From positions 328,003 through 392,002 of the forward strand of contig BCKL01000017.1 of NCBI GenBank assembly GCA_001600635.1: 64,000 nt of DNA. Reading direction: 5' to 3'. Every line of letters begins with the position of its first letter. The first letter of the stretch is position 1. Source of the DNA: Leucosporidium creatinivorum. Its lineage: Eukaryota > Basidiomycota > Microbotryomycetes > Leucosporidiales > Leucosporidiaceae. The notes under the pieces are model-generated. The model was not told the DNA's origin. It worked only from the letters and a program-made list of their open reading frames with translations, and did not search any database. Made by a program: the position numbers and the translations under genes. This document shows, in pieces, positions 27,549-39,142 of the stretch.

Positions 27549-28275
27549 GGTGAAGGCTTTTGGGTGTTTGGTGAAGTGCTGGTGGTGAGGAGAAGAGTTG
27601 TTGGAGGCAGCAGAAGAGTTGAAATGCTCGTCGAAACGGCGAAGAGCCCTCAACTACCTTCGCGCTGCTGCTGCTTCTCCGTGGTGCTCATGAGCAACTC
27701 GATCTCGAGCGCAAGTCCGAATCCTCGACCAATCATCTGCTACCGCTGGCGAACGAGCGTACCAAGCTGCACCGAGATGTGCCCGCCAAGCGCTCTGTAC
27801 GGCTGGGCAAGTCAAGGGCGAGATCCCTCGTTGACGGTGGAAGCGTGAGAGGACTCAGAGGAGTGCAAGAAGGCAGCACGTTGTCGCTTGGTAGCACGGT
27901 GGAAGCGAGGACCCTGCACGCTTGTACAACGTGGCTGAAGAGCCGTCGACGAGCAGCTGGGTCGAGTCCGAGTCGCCTGAGATCGCCGAGGGGCAGACAG
28001 AGCGGGAAGGAGAGCACGTGCATCCTGCAGCAAAGTGGCGAAATGTTTACGATGAACGTGATGGCTTGCAGGCAGATTCCAGACGAGCAGCAGAGATGAA
28101 GAAGGAGAGACGAGGGGAAGGGAAGGAGAGGAAGAGGGAGCGACTTTTTCGGGCTCGTCGTCTTGTGCAGCGCCTGCTAGGCGCCAGACAGCTTTCGGCT
28201 TTCGTACCGGCCGGTCTGGGGATGCTCGGATAAGTACTTTACCTTCAGAAGATGCTCCGCCGACTGCCCGTCAAA
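27549..28275. other. 5' flank of the transporter gene
   Basis: Promoter side of the transporter gene, about 730 bases, with no recognisable gene. Open frames on both strands are short and lack motifs. The stretch ends where similarity to the syntaxin 3' end begins. Confidence 0.4.
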
Positions 28276-28550
28276 GCCTGAGGGTGGACCTCGGCGCTCG
28301 CTCGACCTCGCTGCTCGGCGCTGACCTTCGCCGCTTGCCTCTGGCTCAACAGGTGTTTGGAGTTCTGATCTTTACCTTCCTAATCTTTGTGATGGTCTCA
28401 TAGTGTGGTAGCACATCTGAAAGGGTGCAACTCGGTCATCCTCAGCAGTCTTGAGCGGCGTGCAGCTGGCGACTCGGGAGAGAGCAAAAGGTGCGCCAAG
28501 GACAGCGGCGACTCGGAGAAAGGACGGCAGAAGAGCTTCGGAAACATGAT
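28276..28550 (+). pseudogene. Inverted copy of the 3' end of the Sed5-type syntaxin gene (last intron, last exon, 3' flank)
   Basis: The sequence matches 31105-31372 in opposite orientation at roughly 90% by eye. It includes the last intron (CTCGGCGCTCGCTCGACC...GCTGACC...CAACAG), the membrane-anchor exon and the 3' flank through CTCGGAGAAAGGAC. The copied exon still reads VFGVLIFTFLIFVMVS-stop, against ...FVLVS-stop in the functional gene, with several silent and flank changes. The intron is retained, so this is a DNA-level duplication and not a retrocopy. No upstream syntaxin exons accompany it. Confidence 0.85.
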
Positions 28551-28683
28551 ACCGAGAAGCTCAGTAGGCGAGAGGACGTGCATGTTACTGGTTCGAAGTA
28601 CGGGGCAAGAGTCTCCCACTAACACGCCTGCTCGCTCGGTGGTTTCGAGCTTCGCCGAGCTCGCAGCGAGTCGGCTATTACGC

Positions 28684-29045
28684 CCAAGCTCGCTCGCAGG
28701 CTGCTTCACCTATCTCGTTTGGGTGGGCAGCGGGTGACCTACATAGTGCCACTAGCTGTGACTCTGCCAGTCCTCGTTGGCTGATTCGGCTTCGGCGACA
28801 TCGCAGGTCTCCCTCGCCGCCTACATCCAGTCTACTCTCACCGCCATGAACATCAAGTCCAAGGATGTCTCTCCTCTCGGCGCAGTGATGGCTTTCCTCT
28901 TCAGCTCCTACGTGGTGATGAATGCTGGTGGGTCTCGGCGGTTCGCTCGGCGAGGGAGTAAGAACGAGGCTGACCCGACCTGCGTCATCAGTCCTCTCAT
29001 CCACACTCGGCAAGGTCATTGACAAGGACGTTGTCGTCAACAGTA
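28684..29045 (+). pseudogene. Inverted copy of internal exons of the transporter gene
   Basis: Matches 25392-25752 in opposite orientation with only a handful of differences in about 360 bases (for example a GACGTACATAG/GACCTACATAG change and a short indel at the left edge). It covers the end of one intron, the exon encoding SLAAYIQSTLTAMNIKSKDV, the following intron with TCGGCGG, and the start of the next exon (LSSTLGKVIDKD). It then diverges into unrelated sequence. Much younger than the adjacent syntaxin fragment, judging by divergence. Confidence 0.9.
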
Positions 29046-29509
29046 GCAGTATTTTTCATGAACCTAGACCCGCATTCTCAGCTTTCGCGATCCCTCCTGA
29101 ACTACACAGACGCCGACCGAGCACGAAGGCGAAGGGCGCTCCTCAATGCAAGCTGAGCACGATGAGAACATCCCAGCTGCTCGTCATCGCTTCAAGATAC
29201 CGCTGCAACTTTCGCCGACTCTGCTTGAGTAGCTCCCCTGTACAAAGCTGCAGACGAGTCCTTCGGCGTTCACTTCTCTCCGGCATTCCACCTCGGCGCT
29301 CTCGACTGACCATCAAAACACTCCTCGTCTCACAGGCTCGTGTTGGATCACTAGTAGCAACGTTGCTCTTTGTCTCAGCATGCCCTTGTGTGGCAAGCTA
29401 TCCCTGGCTCGAACTCGAAGCTGGCGACCTGCGCCGAAAGCAGACTTGAGTTAGCGAGATCGGTCGAACGGATGAGTGGACCCGCTCACCCATCAGCGTT
29501 CACAATCCC
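29046..29509. other. Unassigned spacer
   Basis: About 460 bases between the transporter fragment and the stop of the F-box-like gene. The frame of the transporter fragment runs on for a while (VVVNSSSIFHEPRP...) but without any conserved motif. No further match to other parts of the window was noticed. Confidence 0.35.
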
Positions 29510-30760
29510 CTAATGTAGCTCGAACTCGACACCCGCCTGCTCCGCCACATCCTCCACATCCGCGAGGTCCTGCTCGGTCCAGATTTGAAGGAGCGTTTCG
29601 GGGACGGAAAGGTGCTTGAGATTCGTCGTGCCGGCGATGTAGTGCTTCACCGAGGCAACTCCGACGGGGAGAAGCGGGCACGCTTCTCTCGGATAGCGAG
29701 GCTCCTCCGCTCTCAGTGTGAGCGATTCGAGAGTAGGGAGATCGGCGAGGAGATGAAAGAGGATGTCGAGGTCGAGCCCTCGAGGCGCTATCGTTAGGCG
29801 TCGAATCGAAGCGAGGCTTTTGACGAAGGCGTGGACGGTTTCGGCGGGAAGTGGCTGCCAAGTCGTCCTCCCGACGAGCTCTAGTTCGACGAGACGGTGA
29901 GCCGCAGAAGCGAGCTGTTCAACTAGGCGGCCCCCAGGCCAGTCGACGTCACCGACGCGTACAGTGCGAAGAGATCCTAGCGAGCTGTGGACAAGTCGAG
30001 GCGCCGCATCCAGGGAGCGAGGGTTGGTAATTTCGAGATGCTGCAGTTGCGACGAGGTCGGTCTCGGCTTCGACCACCTTCCGCCGCCTGCGCCGAGCTC
30101 GTGAACTCTCAGTTTGAGCTGGAGCGACGGTGCGACGAGCTTTCGTAGCTTGAGAAGATTGGTGAAGATGCTGAGGGAGATCCAGATTAGTTGGCGCGCT
30201 CGGGCAAGGGACGCCGAGACTCACTGCTCAAACGACGCGGTGCCCAGGAGGATGTTGCCGTACATCTCGAGCTCGACTAGGTTCCTAGATGAAGTGATGG
30301 CATTCCTCAATCCTTGTCCGAGGCTGGCGTACACACCAGCGAAGCCCTTCTCCAGCGTCAGGTGGAGACGCTCGAGGATGGGGCAGGTGAGGAGTAAATC
30401 GCCGATGAGCTTGGAGGATTTGGCGGTCGTCTCGTTGCCGACGCTGATGACAAGAGCTCGGACGCCTTCCGGCCTGAAGGTGAACTCCTCGTTGAGCAGC
30501 GCCGTCGAGAGTCGATGCGCCTGCTTTGAGCCATGGACGACGAGTTCCCTCTCGCTAGCAGCGACGGTCCACCGATGCTTGCACACGTTCGAAACAGTGA
30601 GCCTCGTCTTCTGACGCTCGAGCGGCTTCAGATCCTGCAGCGCGAGGTCGAGGATCTGCGTCAACGTCTCGGTGGGAAGAGAAGCGGCGGGCGAGTCTGT
30701 AGGCTGTCGAGGGCGGGCGTAGGGTGTAAGAGGAGCTTGTTGAGCAGCTTGATCTTCCAT
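29510..30760 (-). CDS. F-box-like / leucine-rich-repeat-like protein, copy 1
   Basis: Starts at ATG 30760 (MEDQAAQQAPLTPYARPRQP). An F-box-like segment follows: 'SLPTETLTQILDLALQDLKP', then VCKHRWTVAASERELVVHG. After it come LRR-like lines (LIGDLLLTCPILERLHLTLE, LRNAITSSRNLVELEMYGN). One short intron (about 30171-30224) splits ...FEH|IFTNLLKLRKLVAP. Exon 2 continues with LRR-like units and ends DVAEQAGVEFELH-stop at 29510-29512. About 400 residues. Two relatives lie at 40016 and 41731 on the other strand, and their similarity extends about 90 bases upstream of the ATG, so promoter and gene were copied together. By analogy it would act as a substrate adaptor of an SCF ubiquitin ligase; that is inference, as the F-box match is modest. 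Confidence 0.7.
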
Positions 30761-31250
30761 GCTGAACTTTGAGGCGACGAGGCGAAGAGAGCGATAAACG
30801 AGAAGTGAAGCGTAGGAGGACAAGGGGCGTCTGAGCGAATCGAGCTGAGAAGAGCAACGAGGTCCGAGCTCAAAATTGGAGGCGAAGGTGGCCGGGAGGG
30901 TGCTGGCTAGCTCCAGAGCTGTAGTCGGCAAAGATGGATTCCTGTATCCAAGCCGGCGCCTCAAGCGGTTCAACTCGCTTCGCGATTCTCCTTCTCATCG
31001 CCGAGCACTCGCTTCGAGCGCTTCTCAGCTGCGTTGGACTGAAGCGAAGCCGCCGTCATCCCAAGCACGAGCGAGCCCATCTGAGATCGTCTGCCCTTCT
31101 TGCATATCGTTTCCGAAGCACCACTGCTGTCCTTTCTCCGAGTTGCCGCTGTCCACGGCGCACCTTTTGCTCTCTCCCGAGTCGCCAGCTGCACGCCGCT
31201 CAAGACTGCTGAGGATGACCCAATTGCACCCTATCAGATGTGCTACCCCG
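30761..31250. other. Intergenic: F-box-like copy 1 promoter / syntaxin 3' flank
   Basis: Contains the conserved leader shared by the three F-box-like copies (about 30761-30850 read on the minus strand, CGCCTCGTCGCCTCAAAG) and, at 31105-31250, the syntaxin 3' flank that was copied to 28.4 kb. No gene. Confidence 0.5.
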
Positions 31251-32778
31251 CTAACTCACGAGAACAAAGATTAGGAAGGTAAAGATCAGAACCCCAAATA
31301 CCTGTGGAGCAGAGGGTAACGGACGAAGGTCAGCGCCGAGCAGCGGGTCGAGCGAGCGCCGAAGCTCACCTTGAGCATCAACCAGCGATTCGACGAGACC
31401 GAGGCGTAGTATCGTAGTAGTTCCCTATGATCAAACAACTATCAGCTTTCGTCCTGCACCTCAAAGCGCCACACAACTCACGTCTGCGCCCCGCTGACAT
31501 TGGTTGCAATCTCGTCCGTGTCGGCGTCGATGCGGGTGACGACCTCTCCTTGAATGGCGACCATGGTAGCAAGTTGAGAGAAGATCTGCCCCAGTTCTGC
31601 GACGGTGGATTCAATCGTCTCGATGGCTGTACTGCGCTGGTTGAGGTATTGATCCTGCAACGAACTCCGAGTCAGCGACGAAGCCTCGAGGACCGCTCGA
31701 ACAACGAGACCCACATCGCCCTGCTGCTGCGCCAACTCCATCTGCATGAACCCTTGCTCGCTATGTCCCGTTCCCTCCTGCCCCGGTCCACCGAGGTCCA
31801 GCGCCAGGAAATCGGCTCCCCCTCCCTGACTACCATTCATCTCTCTTCCCTTGCCCTTGTTCCCTCCTGTCGGCGTAGTCGTCTGAGAGCGATACAGCGG
31901 GGAATCTGAGCGGAGGTTGGCGTTGCCGGGAGAAGGGGGGTTGTTGCGAGAGCGAAGGACTTTGTGTGAGTGAGCGGGCGCCGAGCTTTCGTCAGAATGG
32001 GGCGGAGAGGAGCAGAGAGGAGCGGGGAGCGTACCTGATGATGGATTTGCTGGTCCGTTGTGACCGGTGTACATGAACTGCTCTGTTCGGTCTCGGGAGG
32101 CCTTCATGTTCTGCGAAGGGGTGGCGGAAAGGGTCAGCCGAGCTTCCGCCAAATCCCTCCCTCCGAATGCTACACACCTGCGTTCGAATCTCCAGTACAT
32201 CCTTGAATCCGATACTCGTGTCGGCGAGCTTGCTTTGCAGCATCATGACGATGTTGTTGTTGTGCTCCGAGACCTGCTTCGATCCTCCTGCCGCGTTGAG
32301 GGTGTTCTTGGTGAATTGCTGCAGCTGGGCGATCTGCTGGTTTAGGGCGGCGATGTCTTGCTTGATGATGTAGGTGAGTTCCTGCAGAACGAAGCGACGG
32401 CGTTAGATCTGAGGGGGGGAGGCTCCTGCTCGTCGAGGCTGCTAGAGCTACTCACGCTGATCTCCACTGGCCGGTCGTCGAACAGCGTTTTCCTCTTGGC
32501 CACTGTATTCGTTCACCGGGGCTGTCAGCGCTGTACCGAAGTCCATTGGTCGCTAGACGAGACTCACGCTGAGCGAGCTTCTCGAGCTTGAACGTCGTTC
32601 CCTGAATGTCCTTGCCAATCTTGGCTGCCATCCTAGCGAATTCTGACCGCTGTCCCTTCTTATCATCCCTGGTATTGAGCAGCGGCCGCCTCGCCTCGTT
32701 GGAAGCCGAAGCGCGAAGTGACGCTGATTCGACACAAGCCCGGAACTCGTTGGTACGGTCCTTGAGCGTGTAGGACAT
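31251..32778 (-). CDS. SED5: Syntaxin-5/Sed5-type Golgi t-SNARE
   Basis: Q-SNARE for ER-to-Golgi and intra-Golgi fusion. From ATG 32778: 'MSYTLKDRTNEFRACVES', the Sed5 N-terminal motif that binds the Sly1 type of SM protein, then the Habc helices ('EFARMAAKIGKDIQGTTFKL', 'ELTYIIKQDIAALNQQIAQL'). A Ser/Pro/Gly-rich linker follows. The SNARE helix 'DQYLNQRSTAIETIESTVAE' continues to 'LGQIFSQLATMVAIQGEVVT' (with the zero-layer Gln) and RIDADTDEIATNVSGAQTEL. The C-terminal anchor is VFGVLIFTFLIFVLVS-stop (31251-31253). About 350 residues, about seven introns. The last intron, last exon and 3' flank have an inverted copy at 28276-28550. The family call is very strong; the Sed5 branch is supported by the N-terminal motif. 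Confidence 0.92.
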
Positions 32779-33239
32779 GATGAAGGAAGGTAGATGGGCG
32801 GTAGGAAGTGCTCGGTAGCTGATGCGGAGCCTTCAAAGCCGAGCGGAGGTGGTTGAAGCTAAGCGAGAGCCTTTGGGACGTGGCCAAGCGAAGGGGTCAA
32901 GGCGCGATTGACGGGAGGGTGCTGTAGGCGAGTGTGGGAAGCTGTAGGTGATTGCTGTAGCAATGTACGATCGAGCGGGCGAGAAGACGAGCAATTGACG
33001 AGGGAATGGCGGGAGCCAGGCGTGCCTTCAGCGCGATTCGTAGACGGCCAAGTCGGCGAAGCATTCCTCTCTCTTCCTGAGCTCTTTGTTCTTCTGTTCT
33101 GCACCTCTCTTTCGCTTCTGTACTTTATCCCAGGCCTCCGCGCCCGCCCTCCACCGCCCGTCGGCATCCACACTCGTTTCGACCGAGCTTCCCCCTTGCT
33201 TCGCGTCGCTCCCGCCCATTCCTCGCTGCGCCTTTTGCC
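32779..33239. promoter_or_regulatory. Divergent promoter, syntaxin / GH5 enzyme
   Basis: About 460 bases. Close to the syntaxin start are three CTGTAG motifs within 40 bases (32925-32965; sense CTACAG for that gene). The right part is a CT-rich leader for the enzyme gene. No known factor site identified. Confidence 0.4.
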
Positions 33240-36215
33240 ATGCTCGCATCTTTTCGCCCGCTCGCGCTGGCTCTACTACTAGCTACACTATCGACCACCA
33301 CTCTCGCGCAGGAAGAGCCTGTACCGCGACGAGTACGAGCGGAGCGAGCTCATCAAGAGCTCCTTCGCGCGCAACAGCAACAACAACTCGGCGCAGTCGC
33401 CGGACCAGGCCAAGGGCTCGGCTTCGACGTCGCTGGAGCTCAGAATGGGATGGCATCCGTAGTAGGATGGACCGGAACCCGAGCCGATGAGCTGGATGAT
33501 GCGCCGAGCTGGGATGTCGTCGAGTCCGAGGCAGATGCTGCTGAAGACGATGCGACGGCGAGTGCTGGAGAGCAAGAGGAGGAGATTCACGAACGAGCAG
33601 CATGGGGCAGGCGAGCGCACCTGAAGAGGCGAGGTACCCCTCGAGTAAAGCGTGAGTACAAGCTTCGGCGTTTCTCATCTCGCTTCGGCGCGTGTTGGCT
33701 GACTCTTCGCTCTCTTTGACAGCCACGACGACGACCCTTGCTTCAGGTAGATAAATCCTTATGGATTGCCTGCCCCCACGAGCTGACTTCCCTCCTACTC
33801 AGGATCGACGTCTGCCAAGTCGACACCCACCGCAGCCGCCGAGTCTGCTTCGGCACCAGCATGGAGCATTCCCGGCGCTTCCTCCTCGAACATTCTTGAG
33901 TCGCCTTCTACAGGGTCGACCAATGCAGGTTCGCCAGCCGCCGCCTCTTCCAGCGCGGCAAGTAGCTCGGCCGAGGTCTCCTCGATCCCATCCAGCACCT
34001 CAAGCGACATCTATTCCTCTACGCCAACCTCCTCGGGAGACCCATCATCCATCTCGACCACCTCCGCTCCCTCCAGCACGATCACTTCGAGCCCTTCTTT
34101 CGTGAGCGCCGCCAGCTCCACCCTCTCGGGCCTCAGCACCTCCACCCGCCCCAACTCGACGCTTACCTCCACCATCTCGCCCGCACCGACGAACGGCACA
34201 GTCACTCGCGCGCTAGCAGCTTCTGCCTCCGCTTCCACCTCAACCGCCTGCGCTGCCATCTGGCTTGCGCCGACGATGATCAGTGGAACGGGCACGCTGC
34301 CTAAGCCGACGAGCTTTGTCAAGCGCCAGCCTACTGGTCTCGGACTGGGACTGGACGGAGCGTCGTGGAAGATTGTTGGTACCAGTGAGTCTGAGTTTGC
34401 GAGCCGGGAGCTGAGCAAGAGCTGACCCCGGCTTCCCTCCTCCCCCTCCCCACAGACATCTACTGGATCTGCAACAACGAGGATACGCTCCCGAAAGGAC
34501 AGCTCACTTCCAAGACTCGCATTCGTGAAGCCCTGGCCATCGCAGTTGCCATGGGAGGGAACACAGTGAGTCGCTTCTTCGCCGAACTTTGCTACTTTCG
34601 GCGCTGATCTTGTGAGCTTGCAGGTCCGCCTTATCTCGTGTGGAACCAGCGTAGGAACCGTCTACTCCGTCGAGCCCAAGCTCGGCAACTTCAACCAGGT
34701 CAACGTGAGCTCGCTCTTCTCGTCTCGGCGCTTAAGTTCTCTCGGCGTGGCTCGCTGCTCCAAGCACGAGCTCTCCGCTGTCTCGAAGACCGGAAGCCTT
34801 CTCTTACTGATTCTCACCTCACCTCTTAACCCTTTCAGTTCCAGCAAGTCGACTATGTGATCTACGCCGCTCGCGAGTATGGTCTGCGAGTCATCATGCC
34901 GCTGACGGACAACTACAAGTTGTGAGCTCGCTGTCTCATCTCGAATGGCATCCTACTTCACTCGAGGAGCTGCTGGATCGAGCGTCGATGCGTCCCCCGA
35001 CTCGCACGCCGGCAGGCGATTCTCGGCGCAGCCTTGCCTCTGATTCTGAGAGCTTGCTAACCCTCCCTTCCTTCCACACAGCTACCACGGCGGGAAATAC
35101 ACCTTCCTATCCTGGCGAGCGATCTCCACCGCCAACAACGGCGCTCAGTTTTACACGAACAATCTCGCCATCGCCAGCTTCAAGTCCTACATCCTCCAGA
35201 TGGTCACCCGCACCAACATCTACACGGGAGTCAAGTACTGCAACGATCCGACCATCCTCGCTTGGGAGACTGGTGCGTTTCTCCTCCATAACGTCTTTGA
35301 GCGCCGAGCTAACTCTCTCTCGGCGCAGGGAACGAGCTCGGAGCCTACCTCGGCGCTGAAGGCTACCCGCCACTCACATGGACCAAGAACATCGCATCCT
35401 ATATCAAGTCTCTCGCTCCCAATCAGCTCGTCATCGACGGCTCGGACGGCTTCCTCAGCGGCGGCGGAGCAATCGCCCCTGGCGTCAATGTCGACGCGGT
35501 GGACATCATGACTGATCATGCGTACCCGAGGAATATCGCGTTGGTCAACTCGGAGATCGCTATCGCTAAGAAATACAACAAGAACTTCTTGATCGGAGGT
35601 GAGTCGAGGGAGGCGGGGAGGAAGGCTCGGCGCTGACCTTCCTTGCCGCGCAACAGAGTGGGACTGGCGCTCGTCGGGTGGAGGAGATACTCTCGCTGCT
35701 TATATCACCAAGCTCGAGAGCCACTACTACCTAGGCGACCTCGTCTGGTCGATTCAAGGTTCGTCTTCGGCCGCTTCGGTCTCGCTCTCCCTTCTTGTCG
35801 CTAACTCTGCTCTCCTTCCTCCAGGCCACGACGACCAATGCTGCGCTTTCTTGCCTCACGTGCGCCCTCCTCGTTCTCACACCTTCGTCCTTCTCGGTCG
35901 ACCCATCGCTGACCCTCGGCGCTCCCTGCCCGCTCACAGAACGACGGCTACAGCATCTACTACCCCAATGGCAACTCTCCTGCAGACATGCAAGCTATTC
36001 TACAGGTCGTGCAACATGTAGGCCGACTCGTTCGCCTTCTTTTGTGCTCACAACTGACCTCGGCGCTCTCTCACAGAACTATCGGTGCGCTCTCGCGTCG
36101 ACTCCTCTCGCTTTGCTGCTTCGCTAACCGCTCCCTTCACTCTCCTAACAGCTCAACATACCGCACCCCTCCCACCATCCTGCCCGGCGTGGCATGCCCT
36201 CAACCCGCCTTCTAG
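33240..36215 (+). CDS. Secreted GH5-family endo-beta-mannanase-like glycoside hydrolase
   Basis: Signal peptide MLASFRPLALALLLATLSTT (exon 1 from 33240), then an acidic Gln-rich pro-region ending in dibasic KRRGTPRVKR, then a Ser/Thr-rich linker of about 150 residues. The catalytic domain begins near 34320: 'GASWKIVGTNIYWICNNED', TRIREALAIAVAMGGNTVRL, 'VDYVIYAAREYGLRVIMPL', TDNYKFYHGGKYTFLSWR. The acid/base Glu lies in 'ILAWETGNELGAYLG' (NE pair) and the nucleophile Glu in 'FLIGEWDWRSSGG'; 'VDIMTDHAYPRN' carries the conserved His-x-Tyr. It ends ILPGVACPQPAF-stop at 36215 after two small final exons. About twelve introns. Likely cuts mannan/mannoside polymers in the wall or in plant material. 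The catalytic residues look complete; substrate is inferred. Confidence 0.88.
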
Positions 36216-36927
36216 ACATCGTCGCCGAGCACTTGTTACGGCTCCCATAGATCTTCTCCTGCGCTTATCGTGCTCTTCTGTCGTAGTATACCTCCCGCTA
36301 AGGTCGCGGGAGAGGTTTCCTCGGGTCCTTAAAGGTCAGCAGTACTCAGAGCGCCGAGGGAGACGAGCAGAGACGGAGAGCCGAATCGTTTGCTCTCTTC
36401 TCTCCAGCAGTCGGCAAAGTCAAGGCAAAAGCACTGTTAATTACCCTCGAGCGAGCAACTCCGTTTCCTACCTAGTCGTACATCACTCGAGAGGGTTTGG
36501 GGGGAATGAGTCGAGTCAGGGAGGGAGGGGGAATGAAAAACGAGAGAGTTGGAGTGGGAGTGAAAGAAGGGGTATCCAGCGTGGGGCATGGGGAGGGGGA
36601 GCTATTACGAGTCAGAAGGGAAGGGGGAAACTATGATTCACGAAAACTGGGAGCACTGAGAAGGGAAGAGAAGGGTAACTAAGAAACGCGACGTCGGCGC
36701 CGAGGCGAGAGAGGCGAGTGGGTCGCAAAAAGGGCGACGAGTGGTGAAAGTCCGTGAGAGCGATGGGTGTGGGGTTGTAGGCGCCTGCTGAAGTGGGAGA
36801 TGAGAGGAGCAGGCGACCGAATTTTGACGAGGGTAGTCGAGGCGAGGGAATCATGAGAGGCCGTGGGCGTGTTTGCGAGTATGGTGGAAGAGCCGAGTGT
36901 GCGTGGGTGCGTTGCCGGTAGCGAGGG
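36216..36927. other. Convergent 3' flanks, no gene
   Basis: About 710 bases between the stops of the GH5 enzyme and the phosphatase. A purine-rich run (GAGGGAGGGGGAATG...GAGTGGGAGTG) lies at 36490-36640. No supported coding region. Confidence 0.45.
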
Positions 36928-39142
36928 TCTAGAACTGGAGTTGCTGGTACAGTCCCGCGTCGAGGACGGAGCGAATGTCGTCCACTTGGCCGAGGTCGGT
37001 GAGGAAGGGAACGAGATCCGTGAGCTCGGTGTCGTGTCTGTAGAAGCCGATCGAGGTTGAAGAGTGGACGGAGAAAGGAGAAAAGAGCGAGTCAGCGCTT
37101 GCTTCGAGGCGGAGATGGAAAACGGAAGGGAAACGCACGGGTCGTTGAACCAGGACGAGATGGGAACGGCGTTGTTGACGTGGAAGACATAGGAAGCCGG
37201 CGAGTTGTCAATGATGATGCACTCCGACATTGGCCTGCCGAGCTGGGAGAGATCCTGCGAGACGACGAGATTGAAAGTCAGCGCTCGCACTCGAGTCGAC
37301 CGTTCACCGACAAGCGGCGCTGAAGGGAAAGCGAGTCGAGCGCAGTACACACCTTGACATAGTTGCCCTTGTTGTTGTAGCAGCTCTCGCGGAACAGGCG
37401 GTGCTGGACGACTCGGTGAATGTCGAGTTGGTCGAGGACGGGATCGGCGTACTTGGAGAGGGAAGCGGTGAAGATGACGACCTCGTAAATCTCGCCCATG
37501 GCCTTGAGGAAGGCTGTGCGATGGGGTAATGAGTCAGCCATCGTCGAAACGAAGCGAGCGAGAACCGAAGACGGACCATCGACTCCAGGTCGCTTGATGA
37601 CATAGACGTTGTGGTACTGGTTCTCAATCTCGACAGGAACAACGTAGTCGGCTTGGTGTACCATCTGCTCCACGAGGAGGAACATCAGCGAAGCTCAATC
37701 GCCGAGCATGAGAGGAAGCGACGCACCTTGAACGAACTGTGCACCAAGGTCTCGTCCAAGTCGAGTACCAAGCATTTTCGTCCCTTGAGCTCGGGAGCCA
37801 GCTCGTCGAGAAGGGGATGCGGGAGGCCGTCCTGCGCAGCGTCAAGCGAATCAGTTCAAGCTCGGCGCGCGCTTCTTCGAGCCGACTCACCTCGCCAATA
37901 GGGATTCCGACACCGCCGCGAGCAATCAGACTCTGCTCCTCATCTTCCTCATCCTCGTCCTCGCTCTCATCTGTTCCTTCCTCCGAGCTGTCCTGCACAT
38001 GCGCCTGTCCCGGCTCGGGCACCTGAGTGATGATGCTCTCGGGAGCCTTGCCGCTCCTCCTCCGCTTGGTCTTGCCCGGGGCTGTGCCTGCGCCAGCCTC
38101 CTTGCCAGGCGCCATTACTGCTCCCGAGGTGACTCCCTCGGTCTCCTCCTGGGAGAGCACGACGCCCGAGGAGGGCAAGGGAGTGGAAGTCGGGGGAGGG
38201 ACGGCGACCTCCTTCTCGTCGGTCGAGAGGTCGGTAGGGAGGGGAGTGAGGGAGGAAGATTTGGTGGTACTGGCGGTAGAGTCGGGCGTCTTCTCATTGA
38301 GAGCGGGATCGGCCTTCTCCTTGTTGCTCGTGGTGTTGGCAGCGGGAGTGGGTGTCGACGTCGAGGCGGCGGTGGTGGTCGGGCGACGGGCGTTGGGAGG
38401 GGTATCGTCGTGGGCATTTGATGAGATGCAAGGGATGCAGGCGGCAAAGAATCCAGCGAGGCCGCCCTTCTTCTTCAGGGACTTGGGCCGTGCGGTGTTG
38501 TTGGCAGCGTTGGTCGAGCGGGGAGTAGGATCGCTTGTCGTCGCGGCGGGAGCGGAAGCCGAGGCGACGGGAGGCTTTGCAGCCGTAGCGTCGGTGGATT
38601 TGAGGGTAGAAGACTGGTCTGCCGTGAGGGCCGAAGGGGCGGGCGAATCCTTCGAGTCGACCTGTGCGCTGCTGGCTCCTGGCCCGCCTGGCGCCGTGTT
38701 GACCGACTTTGTGAGGGACGAAGCGGTCGTCTCCTCGCTGCCGTCAAGCTGCTCTCCGTCCACCTGATCCCCTACAGCTGCTCCCTCATCCTCGTCGTCC
38801 TCCGGGGCTTCTCCTACAGCGGTCGCGCCTGTCGCCGCGTCAGTCGACTCGCCCTCCTTCCGCTTGGCCTTGGGCTGGCGCTGAGCCTTGGAAGGGCGCG
38901 ACGGCTTCGCTCCAGGATTGGGCGAATTTGGTGAGATTTGGGTGATGATGGACGCTGCGAGCTGTAGGGCATCGAAGGCCGAGGGGAGCAATCAAACAAG
39001 AGCGCGCGGTCAGTGAGCCTGTTTTGAGGGTCAGAGCTGTAGACAAGTGATCACGTACAGCGTCCGAGATGTCGGTGGATGACTGCTCTGGTACAGCAGC
39101 GACTGGGACGGCCGAAGACGATGCCTCGGGGGCAGAGGCCAT
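36928..39142 (-). CDS. NLI-interacting-factor/SCP-type protein phosphatase (yeast Psr1/Psr2-like)
   Basis: HAD-superfamily Ser/Thr phosphatase of the FCP/SCP group; Psr1/Psr2 act at the yeast plasma membrane in stress response. ATG 39142 ([16 protein letters not shown]). The N-terminal two thirds are low-complexity (Ala/Ser/Thr/Pro) with a basic block and '[16 protein letters not shown]', Cys residues that could be lipidated as in Psr1. Catalytic domain: [18 protein letters not shown] (DxDxT nucleophile and acid), '[20 protein letters not shown]', '[20 protein letters not shown]', '[20 protein letters not shown]', '[20 protein letters not shown]', ending [10 protein letters not shown]-stop (36928-36930). 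About 590 residues, seven or so introns. Domain order and length fit Psr-type enzymes. Confidence 0.9.

Noticed and set aside
28276-29045. Processed retrocopies of the syntaxin and transporter genes
   Set aside because: Both fragments keep their introns and have no poly-A tract, so they are DNA-level duplications.
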